A stretch of 64,000 bases of DNA. Source: Henriciella aquimarina (GTDB taxonomy: Bacteria > Pseudomonadota > Alphaproteobacteria > Caulobacterales > Hyphomonadaceae). The stretch covers positions 124,001 to 188,000 of the forward strand of contig NZ_NCST01000061.1 of NCBI RefSeq assembly GCF_002088975.1, given 5' to 3'. Numbering within the stretch: position 1 is the stretch's first letter; every line of letters begins with the position of its first letter. The notes beneath the pieces were generated by a model. That model was not told the origin of the DNA and searched no databases. It saw nothing but the letters and a program-made list of their open reading frames with translations. Shown piece after piece: positions 25,298 through 33,567 of this stretch. The position numbers and the translations under genes are program-made.

Positions 25298-25984
25298 TTA
25301 TTTTTCAGATTGGGCCCATTCGGGGAAGGCTGGGGGCGCCTTGATATCGACTGTCTCGCCGGAATCCGGATGCCTGAAACTTAGGCCGCTGGCGTGCAGC
25401 AGAAGCCGGTCGGCAGCGTCTGGCTGTCCATAGAGACGGTCACCGAGAATCGGGTGGCCGATAGCCGACAGGTGCAAACGCAATTGATGTGTGCGTCCGG
25501 TGTGGGGCTGCAGCTGAAGACAGGTCGCGTCCCTCAGCCGCGCTTCGACCTGCCAGTGGGTCAGGGCTGGCTTGCCGCGCTCCCGGTCGATACGCCGTTT
25601 GGGCCGTTCCGCCCAGTCGCGGCCGATGGGCAGGGTGATCTCCCCGGCCTCGCGGCCCGGCTGGCCATGAACCACGGCATAATAGGTCTTGGTGACGTCG
25701 CGGCTTTGGAAAAGCCGTGACAGGGCGCGGGCGGCCTCGAGCGAGCGGGCAAACAGGATGAGCCCTGAGGTGTCCATATCCAGCCGGTGGACGACATGCA
25801 GCGGGCCATAGCGTTGTTCGAGATAGGTCAGCGCGGAGGCGGTTTTTCCGGCGCCGCGGCCGGGCACAGACAGGAGACCGGAGGGCTTGTCGGCGGCCAG
25901 AAAGAGCGGATCTTCGTGGACAAGGCCAAGCGTCGTCTCGTCAGGCGGGGTGTAGGGCCTGTCGGGAAGGCCGCCGGATGTCAT
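25298..25984 (-). CDS. rluA: RluA-family RNA pseudouridine synthase
   Basis: The 228-residue enzyme isomerises uridine in rRNA and/or tRNA, as E. coli RluA does. It has no S4 domain and starts right with the catalytic domain: EDPLFLAADKPSGLLSVPG, HRLDMDTSGLILFAR (nucleophile D69), then GRTHQLRLHLSAIGHPILGDRLYG. Its start shares one base with the phoR stop (TGATG), and it lies between phoR and pstC. It is thus probably transcribed with phoR from the phoR promoter; a PHO box follows it. Such a gene inside a phosphate cluster is unusual and seems chance linkage rather than function. Confidence 0.92.
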   Translation of the reverse strand: MTSGGLPDRPYTPPDETTLGLVHEDPLFLAADKPSGLLSVPGRGAGKTASALTYLEQRYGPLHVVHRLDMDTSGLILFARSLEAARALSRLFQSRDVTKTYYAVVHGQPGREAGEITLPIGRDWAERPKRRIDRERGKPALTHWQVEARLRDATCLQLQPHTGRTHQLRLHLSAIGHPILGDRLYGQPDAADRLLLHASGLSFRHPDSGETVDIKAPPAFPEWAQSEK

Positions 25985-27360
25985 CAGTCGTCATCCTGGT
26001 CTTCACTCTCTTCGGCGACCGGAAGCCAGACCCCGAAAGAGGCCCCGTCGCCTTCCCGGCTTGCAACGGCCAGACCGCCGCGGTGGCGGGCCATGATGTG
26101 CTTGACGATGGCGAGGCCGAGGCCGGTGCCCTCGATTTCTCCACCCCGGCTTTCATCGACGCGGTAAAAGCGTTCTCCGAGCCTTGAGAGGTGCTGGCGT
26201 GCGATGCCCTGGCCTTTGTCCTCGACGCGCATCCAGGCGGCCGGGACCTCCGAGGATGCCCGAGGTTGCAGCAGGGTCGAGCGGGTGGCCTCATGCCTGT
26301 GACGGGTCGCAAGACGGCTGGCCTCCGACATTGAGGGGGCCATGCCGATTTCCACCCGGACCTCGCCGTCGGCCGGAGAATATTTGATGGCATTGCTGAC
26401 CAGGTTCTGGACGACCTGGGCAATTTCATCCCACTTTGCGGTGATCGGAATGGGGCGGTCCATGCCCGAGAGCTCCAGCCGGACATTGGCGTCATTCGCG
26501 ATCGGCTGAAGCGAAAGGATCGTGCGCGACAGCACTTCGCTGAAGTCGATCACCGTGTCGGGCGCCCGGTGCTCGCTGAACTCGATCCGCGACAGCGACA
26601 GGAGGTCGGCCACAAGATGGCGCATCCGGTCGGTCTGCTGGTGCATGATCTCGAGAAACCCGTCCCAGGAGTCGCGGTCGTTGCGGGCCGGGCCGAGCAT
26701 TGTCTCGATAAAGCCGGCGAGCGCGGTCAGCGGGGTGCGCAATTCGTGGCTGGCATTGGCCAGGAAGTCGGCGCGCGCCCGTTCGGCCCGGTGAACGGCG
26801 GTCCGGTCTTCCATGACGATGAAGACGCTCCCGGCTTCCGGACCCTGGGTCAGGTGGGCAAGCCAGAGTTCGTCGCCTTCGCCCGTCTGGAACTCGATGC
26901 GTTCGCCAGCGCCTGTCTGGGCGACGCGTTCGGTCGCCGACAGGACATCGGGCTGGCGGATGATGACGGATTTCAGCGCGCCTTCGATCTTGTTGATCCG
27001 GAAAAGGCTGCTGGCCTGCTGGTTGGCAAACTGCACGCGGCCTTCCGGCGAGATGTAGCAGGCCGGAAAGGGCAGGGCGTGGACAAGTGCCTGGATCGAC
27101 GTGCCAACATCGGACTCGGCGCCCGAGGGTTCGCCGATCGTCTCGATGCGCGGCGCTGGGGGGACGGAGCCGACATAATAGGCAAGTGCGCCGGCGATCA
27201 GGACGATGGCCGCCATGATGCCCTCGACGATGCCGAGCGCGCCGGACGCAATGAGAAGGGCAAGCAAACCGGCACTGCCGACCGTCAGGACGATAAAGTC
27301 CTGGGCGCGCTCCGGGCGTCTTATAATGCGCTTCGTCTTCTGACTGTCACTCACAGACAT
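25984..27360 (-). CDS. phoR: Phosphate regulon sensor histidine kinase PhoR
   Basis: The 458-residue kinase has two hydrophobic segments near residues 22-64 with a very short loop, then a PAS domain (residues 90-195: PAC-YISPEGRVQFANQQASSLF), a HisKA dimer helix with the phosphate-accepting H205 (FLANASHELRTPLTALAGFI), and a HATPase domain (VVQNLVSNAIKYSP, DKGQGIARQHLSRLGERFYRVD, GTGLGLAIVKHI). Short sensor loops are normal for PhoR, which senses phosphate through PhoU and Pst. It is first in the minus-strand phosphate block although the pst genes have their own PHO box. Confidence 0.92.
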   Translation of the reverse strand: MSVSDSQKTKRIIRRPERAQDFIVLTVGSAGLLALLIASGALGIVEGIMAAIVLIAGALAYYVGSVPPAPRIETIGEPSGAESDVGTSIQALVHALPFPACYISPEGRVQFANQQASSLFRINKIEGALKSVIIRQPDVLSATERVAQTGAGERIEFQTGEGDELWLAHLTQGPEAGSVFIVMEDRTAVHRAERARADFLANASHELRTPLTALAGFIETMLGPARNDRDSWDGFLEIMHQQTDRMRHLVADLLSLSRIEFSEHRAPDTVIDFSEVLSRTILSLQPIANDANVRLELSGMDRPIPITAKWDEIAQVVQNLVSNAIKYSPADGEVRVEIGMAPSMSEASRLATRHRHEATRSTLLQPRASSEVPAAWMRVEDKGQGIARQHLSRLGERFYRVDESRGGEIEGTGLGLAIVKHIMARHRGGLAVASREGDGASFGVWLPVAEESEDQDDD

Positions 27361-27484
27361 TCATTTTCCAACCAGTATTCCCGCGCGCTGGCAAGCCACC
27401 TTGCGCGGCCACTCCCGTCATATTGCGCAGGAAAATGCACGGAATCTCAATCCCCTTGTGTTGCATTTACAACCACTGCAGGTC

Positions 27485-27503
27485 ATTATTGATTTTCGAT
27501 AAT
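27485..27503. promoter_or_regulatory. Imperfect inverted repeat before the RND efflux operon
   Basis: ATTATTGA (27485-27492) and TCGATAAT (27496-27503) pair in seven of eight positions around TTT. It lies in an AT-rich stretch just upstream of a TTGACA element, a common place for an operator of an efflux pump. No regulator gene adjoins the operon. Confidence 0.3.
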
Positions 27504-27509
27504 TTTTTG

Positions 27510-27538
27510 TTGACAGTCGAGTAGTCGGTGCGTAGAGC
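27510..27538 (+). promoter_or_regulatory. Candidate promoter of the RND efflux operon
   Basis: TTGACA at 27510-27515 and TAGAGC at 27533-27538 are separated by 17 bases, and the first gene starts 25 bp later. The -35 is perfect; the -10 is weak. It could serve the outer-membrane gene and the two genes behind it. Confidence 0.4.
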
Positions 27539-27563
27539 CGAGCATGTAACGGATGAGGGCCGT

Positions 27564-28988
27564 ATGAATCGGAAGAGTGCATTTCTCGGCACATTGCTGC
27601 TGGTTGGCTGTGGAAGCACGGGCAATCTTGCGGGCGATCCCGTCGCCGTCTTCCCGGTGGCGCCACAGGCCCCTCAGGCCTGGGCGGCGGCCGGTGTGAC
27701 AGGCGAAGCGCCCCGCAGTGACTGGCTGGCCCAGTTCAATGATCCGCGCATGGAAGCGCTGGTCAATGAAACGCTCGAGAACAATCCGAACATCCGCGCG
27801 CAATACTTCGTCGTTCAGGCGACGCGGGCCCAGGCCCGCAGTGTCTATGGCCGCTCGCTTCCGAATGTGACGGCTGGCGCGTCGGCCGGCGTCGTCTCGA
27901 CCTATCAGGAAACCCTGGATGAGCGGTTTACCGATCCGAGCTACAGCCTGGGCGCGGATGCGTCCTGGACGGCCGATCTGTGGGGCCGGGTGCGTGCCGG
28001 GATCGATGCGGCCGAGGCCGACCTGAGCGCCAGCGAAGCAGATCTTGCATCGGCCCGCCTCTCGCTGGGCGCCCAGACGGCCATTGCCTGGACGGATCTG
28101 AACGAAGCCCTGGCCCAGGAAGCCGTGGCCGTGAAGACTTATGAGGCACGTGAACGGGCGCTGAAACTGACCGAACGGCGTTTTGCCCGGGGGCTGACCG
28201 AAGCACTCGATGTGCGCCTGGCGCGCAGTGCGCTGGCCACTGCCGAAGCGTCCATCGCTGCGCGCCGTCAGGCCAGCGGCAATGCCGTGCGCCGGCTTGA
28301 AGTCCTGGTCGGGCGCTATCCGGCCAATGCCATCGAGGCGCCGGCGGAATTGCCGGACCTGCCCCCGATCGAGGCGGCTGGCACGCCGGTCATGCTGCTG
28401 TCGCGCCGGCCCGATGTGGCGGCCTCCGAAGCCCGCGTGGTTGCCGCCGGCCTGCGCGCCGAACAGGCCCGTCTCGCACTGCTTCCAAGCCTGACGCTGA
28501 CGGCTTCGGTGGACAATACCGAAACCGATTTCGCCGATCTTTTCGATCCCACCCGGATCGCGGCCAATGCCATTGCAAGCATCGCTCAGCCGGTCTTCAA
28601 TGGCGGCGCGCTGAAGGCGGACCGCGACGCGGCGATTGCCAATGCGAAGGCCGTGCTTGCCGATTATGCGGCCACCGTGTTGCTGGCCTGGCGCGAGGTC
28701 GAAGATGCGCTCGCTGCCGACAAGTTCCTCGCCCAGCAGTCTGAAGCCCAGGAGCGCGCGCTTGACGAAGCCATCAAGGCCGAAGAGCTGGCGACCCGGC
28801 AATACTCCAACGGCCTGATCACGATCTTCAACCTGATCGATGCCCAGACCCGTCGCCTGAATGCCGAAAGCACGCTCATCGCCGCCCGGTCGGCCCGTGT
28901 TTCCAACCGTATCGCCTTTCACCTGGCGATTGGCGGCGGGATTCCCGGCGAGCCGATTTCCCATAATTCTGATACAATGACGCCTTAA
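27564..28988 (+). CDS. RND efflux system outer-membrane lipoprotein (NodT/OprM family)
   Basis: The 474-residue protein is the TolC-like exit duct of an RND pump. It has a lipoprotein signal with lipobox LLVGC (Cys17 or so). Two repeats of the TolC-type barrel/helix fold are visible: SDWLAQFNDPRMEALVNETLENNPNIRAQYFVVQATRAQARS and later VTLLLSRRPDVAASEARVVAAGLRAEQARLALLPSLTLTAS, with the closing ALDEAIKAEELATRQYSNGLITIFNLIDAQTRRLNAE. The start at ATG 27564 follows a lipoprotein signal; upstream in-frame codons are not used. The next gene, the membrane fusion protein, starts 14 bp downstream. Confidence 0.92.
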   Translation: MNRKSAFLGTLLLVGCGSTGNLAGDPVAVFPVAPQAPQAWAAAGVTGEAPRSDWLAQFNDPRMEALVNETLENNPNIRAQYFVVQATRAQARSVYGRSLPNVTAGASAGVVSTYQETLDERFTDPSYSLGADASWTADLWGRVRAGIDAAEADLSASEADLASARLSLGAQTAIAWTDLNEALAQEAVAVKTYEARERALKLTERRFARGLTEALDVRLARSALATAEASIAARRQASGNAVRRLEVLVGRYPANAIEAPAELPDLPPIEAAGTPVMLLSRRPDVAASEARVVAAGLRAEQARLALLPSLTLTASVDNTETDFADLFDPTRIAANAIASIAQPVFNGGALKADRDAAIANAKAVLADYAATVLLAWREVEDALAADKFLAQQSEAQERALDEAIKAEELATRQYSNGLITIFNLIDAQTRRLNAESTLIAARSARVSNRIAFHLAIGGGIPGEPISHNSDTMTP

Positions 28989-29002
28989 CCCCAGAGACCA
29001 TC

Positions 29003-30268
29003 ATGAAACGTATTCTCGCGCTCATCCTGCCTGTCATCGTTCTGGCCGGCCTCGTCTTTGGCGGTTTCTTCGTCATGCAGATGCTCAAGCCGCCGATCGA
29101 GAAGGCGGACGAACAGCCCCGTGGCCTTTCTGTCTTCGCCGAAGCTGCCGAGCTTACCGACCTGCAATTGACGGTGGAGGCCCAGGGCGATGTCCGTCCC
29201 AAGCGGCAGATCGTCATCGCCCCGCAGATCTCCGGGCGCATCTCCTATGTTTCGCCGGACTTTGTCGACGGCGGTTTCATCCGCAACGGCCAGGTACTGG
29301 TCCGGCTGGAAGCGGCCGACTATGAGCTGGCCGTCACCCGGGCGCGCTCTTCAGTTGCTTCGGCAGAGCAGGCTCTTGCCCGCGAACAGGCAACCGCCGA
29401 AGTCGCCCGCGAAGATATCGAGGAGCTGGGGATCGAGAATGCGACCCCGCTGGCGCGCCGGGAGCCGCAACTTGCCGAAGCCCGGGCCAATCTCGAATCC
29501 ACCCGCGCACAGCTTGAAGATGCCCAGCTGGCGCTTAACCGTACGGCTGTAACCGCGCCCTTCTCGGGCCGCGTCCGCGAACGCAATGCCGACCTCGGCC
29601 AGTTTGTCAGCCCCGGCCAGGCGCTCGGCACGATCTTCGCCACCGATATCGTCGAGGTGGCCCTGCCGCTGTCCGACCAGGATATGGGCCGTGCCGGGCT
29701 GCCGCTCGCCTTTTCCGACAGTCCGGAAACGCCGGGACCGGAAGTGGTGTTCACCGCGACCGTTGCCGGCCAGCCGCGCGAGTGGGTGGGGCGCGTAAAG
29801 CGCACGGCAGCCGCGCTCAATCCGCAAACCCGCCTTATCAATGTGATCGCTGAGCTTGGGGATCCCTATGGCGAGGGGGCCGACGATGGCGTGCCCATGG
29901 CGCCCGGCCTGTTCGTGAATGCCTCGATCCAGGGCCGCGCCGTCGAGAATGTCGTGCGCGTCCCACGGGCGGCACTTCGCGGCGTCAACGAGATCTTTAT
30001 CGGGGATGGCCCCGCCGGCAAGCTGGATATCCGGACAGTGAACGTCCTCTACAGCACCGATGACGGCGCCTATGTCGACGCAGGTGTCGAGCCGGGCGAA
30101 CTGGCCATTGTCTCGCCGATCCAGGCCGCCTTTGACGGCATGAGCATTCAGGTCGTCGAGCGCATGCCGGACGGCACACTGGTCTCGCGCACACCCAAAG
30201 GCGGCGCGGCAGATGCCACCGGAGAGGCTTCGCTGGCATCCGGTGAACTCGATGGAGCTTCGCAATGA
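29003..30268 (+). CDS. RND efflux periplasmic adaptor (membrane fusion protein, HlyD family)
   Basis: The 421-residue adaptor bridges inner-membrane pump and outer-membrane duct. An N-terminal membrane helix (ALILPVIVLAGLVFGGFFVMQM) is followed by a lipoyl domain (QIVIAPQISGRISYVSPDFVDGGFIRNGQVLVRLEAADYELAVTRARS), a long coiled-coil hairpin (residues 110-180), the barrel part (APFSGRVRERNADLGQFVSPGQALGTIF) and a C-terminal beta domain. It overlaps the pump gene by four bases (ATGA), so the proteins are made together. Substrate class unknown. Confidence 0.93.
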   Translation: MKRILALILPVIVLAGLVFGGFFVMQMLKPPIEKADEQPRGLSVFAEAAELTDLQLTVEAQGDVRPKRQIVIAPQISGRISYVSPDFVDGGFIRNGQVLVRLEAADYELAVTRARSSVASAEQALAREQATAEVAREDIEELGIENATPLARREPQLAEARANLESTRAQLEDAQLALNRTAVTAPFSGRVRERNADLGQFVSPGQALGTIFATDIVEVALPLSDQDMGRAGLPLAFSDSPETPGPEVVFTATVAGQPREWVGRVKRTAAALNPQTRLINVIAELGDPYGEGADDGVPMAPGLFVNASIQGRAVENVVRVPRAALRGVNEIFIGDGPAGKLDIRTVNVLYSTDDGAYVDAGVEPGELAIVSPIQAAFDGMSIQVVERMPDGTLVSRTPKGGAADATGEASLASGELDGASQ

Positions 30269-33200
30269 ACGGTCTGGTCGCCTGGTGGTCGCGCAACGGG
30301 ATCGCCGCAAACCTTCTCATGGTCGTTGCCTTCATCGGCGGGACGTTCGGCTTTCTCAGCCTCGAGAAAGAGGCGTTCCCGGCGGCTGACTGGAACGGGG
30401 CGACCGTCTCCATCGCCTGGCCGGGCGCAGCCCCGCAGGACATCGAGGAGCAGATCGTTGTCCGGCTTGAAGAGGTCGTGGCTGACATTGACGGGCTGAA
30501 ACGCCTGACGGGCACGGCGCGCGAAGGCGTCGGCTATGTAAATCTCGAGACCGAGCTGGATATCGATGTCGACGAGTTTGTCGATGAAGTGAAACGCCGC
30601 GTCGATACGATTTCGAACCTGCCGCAATCGAGTTTCCCGGCCCAGGTCCAGCGCTGGCGGGCGAACAACCAGTATATGGGGGTCGCCCTGCACGGGAATG
30701 TCGATCCGCGTACGCTGAAGCATTATGCCGATGAAGTCCGCGACGAGATTGCCCTGCTTGAAGGCGGCGAGCTGGCTCAGGTGCAGGGGACGCTGGACGA
30801 AGAGGTCTCGATCGAGGTCTCCGAAGAGGCCCTGCGGCGCTACAACATGACCTTTGCAGAGGTCGCCAATGCGGTGCGCAACTCCTCGCTGAACTCCTCG
30901 GGCGGGACCGTGCGGACCGACACCGGCACCGTCTCGCTTCAGGCGCGCAAGCTTGCCGACAATGAGAAGGATTTCGGCGATATCATCGTTCGCCAGACGC
31001 TCGATGGCGGCACGATCCGTATTCGCGACGTGGCGACGGTCATCGATGGCTTCGTGGACGCCGATCTCGATGCGACCTTCGATGGCGAGCCGACCGCCTT
31101 CATCATGATCAATACGCCGGAGAAAATGGACATCGTCCGCTTCTCCAACAACATCAAGGATTACATGGAGCGGGCCAATAGCGGGAAAGGCCAGGAAGCC
31201 CTGCCGCCGGCCCTTAAGCTCGACCTGCTGTTCGACACGTCCGAAGTCTATAAGGGCCGTATGCAGACGATCACCTCGGCGGCCGTGCAGGGCATGACGC
31301 TGGTGCTGATCATCCTGATCCTGTTCCTGCGCCCTGTTGTGGCCCTCTGGGTGACGGCCGGTATTGGGACGGCCTTTGCCGGGGGGATGCTGATCCTGCC
31401 GCTGTTCGATGTCTCGCTGAACTTCCTGTCGCTGTTTGCCGTCCTGCTCGTGATCGGTGTCGTTGTCGATGACGCCATCGTGGTGGGCGAGAACATCCAC
31501 AAGGAGGTGGAAAGCGGGCGACGGCGCGGGCTCGATGCCTCCATCGTCGGGACCCAGCTTGTCCTGAAGCCGGTCATGTTCGGTGTGATCACCACGATGA
31601 TCATGTTCGCCCCATGGGCCTTCCTGCCCGGGCCCGAACGCCAGTTCACCGCGCAGATCACCTATGTCGTGATCGCCGCGCTGACCTTCTCGCTGGTCGA
31701 GTCGATGCTCATCCTGCCATCGCACCTCTCGCATATGCAGCCGCAGCGCTTCGAGGGGCCGCTGGGCGGACTGCTGAGGGTTCAGCAGACCATCGCCGAC
31801 AGCCTGGTGACCTTCGCCAACCGGATTTACAAGCCGCTGCTGGAAGCGGCGGTCAGGCACCGCTACATCACCATCGCGGTCTTTACGTCCTTTTTCGTCT
31901 GGTCGGTGATGCTGATCACCTCCAATGTGCTGCCGGTTCGTGTCATGCCCGACATCGAGGACGACCTCGTCCAGATCCAGGTGGACCTGCCCGACGGCAC
32001 GCCGCATTCGCGCTCGCTTGAGGTGCGCGACCAGTTGCGTGTGGCCGTCGACCAGACGCGCGACGTGTTCGATGACGAGTATCCTGAACTCGAACAGCAC
32101 CTGATCCAGGATGTCTCGATCGTGGCCTCGGAAGGCGAGGTGCAGGCCTGGATCGGCCTGCTGGCCGCCCAGGAGCGCCCGGTCGGGGTCAGCACGAAGA
32201 TGATTTCGGATGAAATCCGTACCAATTTCGGGGATGTCCCGGACGCGGAAGAGGTGAACTTCTCCTACACGATCAACAATTCGAGCAATTCGATCCGGTT
32301 TGCGCTGAATCACGACGATCTGGACCTGCTCCGGCGGGCGGCCGAAGAGGTCAAGGCCCAGCTGGCGACCTATGAGCAGACCTTTGACATTGGCGACAAC
32401 CTGTCTTCGGCGGCTGAGGAGGTCAGGCTCGACCTGAAACCGGGCGCCTCCAACCTCGGGATCACGCTGAATGACATCACCTCACAGGTGCGGGCGGCCT
32501 ATTACGGCATCGAGGCCCAGCGGCTGCCGCGCGATGGTGAGGATGTGCGTGTCATGGTGCGCTATCCGGAAAAGGCCCGCCGCTCGCTCGACAGCCTGCG
32601 CGACCTGCGGATCCGTACCCCTGATGGTCGCGAGATTCCATTGACCCAGGTGGCGGAAATCTCCTTTGAGCCGGGGATCAACCGGATTCTCCGCCGGGAA
32701 CGCATGCGCTCGGTCACCGTGTTCGCAGACCTTGTCGGCGATGGCGCCCGGGCCCGGATCACCGAAGACATGGAGGCCAATTTCTGGCCGGACTTCGCGA
32801 AGAAGTATCCGCAGATCACACGCGGCGCCGTGGGGGAAGCGGAAAGCGATGCCGAGTTCTTCGGTGACATCGTCCGGCTCTATCTGATCGCCTTCGTGGC
32901 CATGTACATCCTGCTGGCGATTGCCTTCCAGTCCTATGCGCAACCGCTCCTGCTGATGATCGCCATCCCGTTCGGCTTTGCCGGGGCCGCCTTCGGACAC
33001 GTCGCTTTCGGCGTCCCGATGGCCATCTTCTCCATGTTCGGGATTGGCGCGGCCGCAGGGGTTGTGATCAACGACAACCTCGTCCTGGTCGATTATATCA
33101 ACCGGCGGCGGGAAGAAGGCGCCGGTGCGCTGCAGGCGATTGTCGATGCGGGCGTCTCGCGCTTCAGGCCTGTTCTACTGACCTCGGTCACGACCTTTGT

Positions 33201-33480
33201 CGGGATCCTGCCGATGATCGCTCAGAAATCCGTCCAGGCGCAGTTCCTGAAGCCGATGGTGGTGTCGCTGGGCTCGGCGGTTGCGTTTGCCCTGTTTGTG
33301 TCGCTGCTCATGGTGCCGGCGCTCTATGCCGTCGGGTGTGAGGTTGGCCGTGTTTTCCGCTGGACCTGGGGCGGCCGGCCCTACCGCCAGATCGGGGAGT
33401 CCTATGAGGGTCATGTCCACATCGATGAGGAAGAACTCATCGGGACAAGTCATGGCGGCCGGACGCAGCCTGCAGAGTAG
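30265..33480 (+). CDS. RND-family efflux permease (AcrB-like)
   Basis: The 1071-residue pump uses the proton gradient to move substrates from the inner membrane or periplasm. N-terminal helix (NGIAANLLMVVAFIGGTFGFL), two large periplasmic loops, and twelve membrane helices are readable; TM4 carries the charged FAVLLVIGVVVDDAIVVGENIHKE motif with the Asp pair typical of proton relay, and the second half repeats it as GIGAAAGVVINDNLVLVDYINRRREEGA. Length fits the HAE-1/AcrB class but the N-terminal region also resembles pumps of lipid or siderophore-like molecules. The C-terminal tail is acidic. Confidence 0.92.
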   Translation: MNGLVAWWSRNGIAANLLMVVAFIGGTFGFLSLEKEAFPAADWNGATVSIAWPGAAPQDIEEQIVVRLEEVVADIDGLKRLTGTAREGVGYVNLETELDIDVDEFVDEVKRRVDTISNLPQSSFPAQVQRWRANNQYMGVALHGNVDPRTLKHYADEVRDEIALLEGGELAQVQGTLDEEVSIEVSEEALRRYNMTFAEVANAVRNSSLNSSGGTVRTDTGTVSLQARKLADNEKDFGDIIVRQTLDGGTIRIRDVATVIDGFVDADLDATFDGEPTAFIMINTPEKMDIVRFSNNIKDYMERANSGKGQEALPPALKLDLLFDTSEVYKGRMQTITSAAVQGMTLVLIILILFLRPVVALWVTAGIGTAFAGGMLILPLFDVSLNFLSLFAVLLVIGVVVDDAIVVGENIHKEVESGRRRGLDASIVGTQLVLKPVMFGVITTMIMFAPWAFLPGPERQFTAQITYVVIAALTFSLVESMLILPSHLSHMQPQRFEGPLGGLLRVQQTIADSLVTFANRIYKPLLEAAVRHRYITIAVFTSFFVWSVMLITSNVLPVRVMPDIEDDLVQIQVDLPDGTPHSRSLEVRDQLRVAVDQTRDVFDDEYPELEQHLIQDVSIVASEGEVQAWIGLLAAQERPVGVSTKMISDEIRTNFGDVPDAEEVNFSYTINNSSNSIRFALNHDDLDLLRRAAEEVKAQLATYEQTFDIGDNLSSAAEEVRLDLKPGASNLGITLNDITSQVRAAYYGIEAQRLPRDGEDVRVMVRYPEKARRSLDSLRDLRIRTPDGREIPLTQVAEISFEPGINRILRRERMRSVTVFADLVGDGARARITEDMEANFWPDFAKKYPQITRGAVGEAESDAEFFGDIVRLYLIAFVAMYILLAIAFQSYAQPLLLMIAIPFGFAGAAFGHVAFGVPMAIFSMFGIGAAAGVVINDNLVLVDYINRRREEGAGALQAIVDAGVSRFRPVLLTSVTTFVGILPMIAQKSVQAQFLKPMVVSLGSAVAFALFVSLLMVPALYAVGCEVGRVFRWTWGGRPYRQIGESYEGHVHIDEEELIGTSHGGRTQPAE

Positions 33481-33567
33481 ATAATTTCACTTGCGGGGTA
33501 GCGGAGGGCTGACTGTGCCTTAAAACGGGCGGCAAACTGATCGATATTGTCCAAGGGAGAATAAAGG

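Noticed and set aside
30148-32313. A 721-codon open frame on the minus strand in the RND pump region
   Set aside because: Mirror of a high-GC gene; very rich in His, Asp, Gln and Arg, and no domain.
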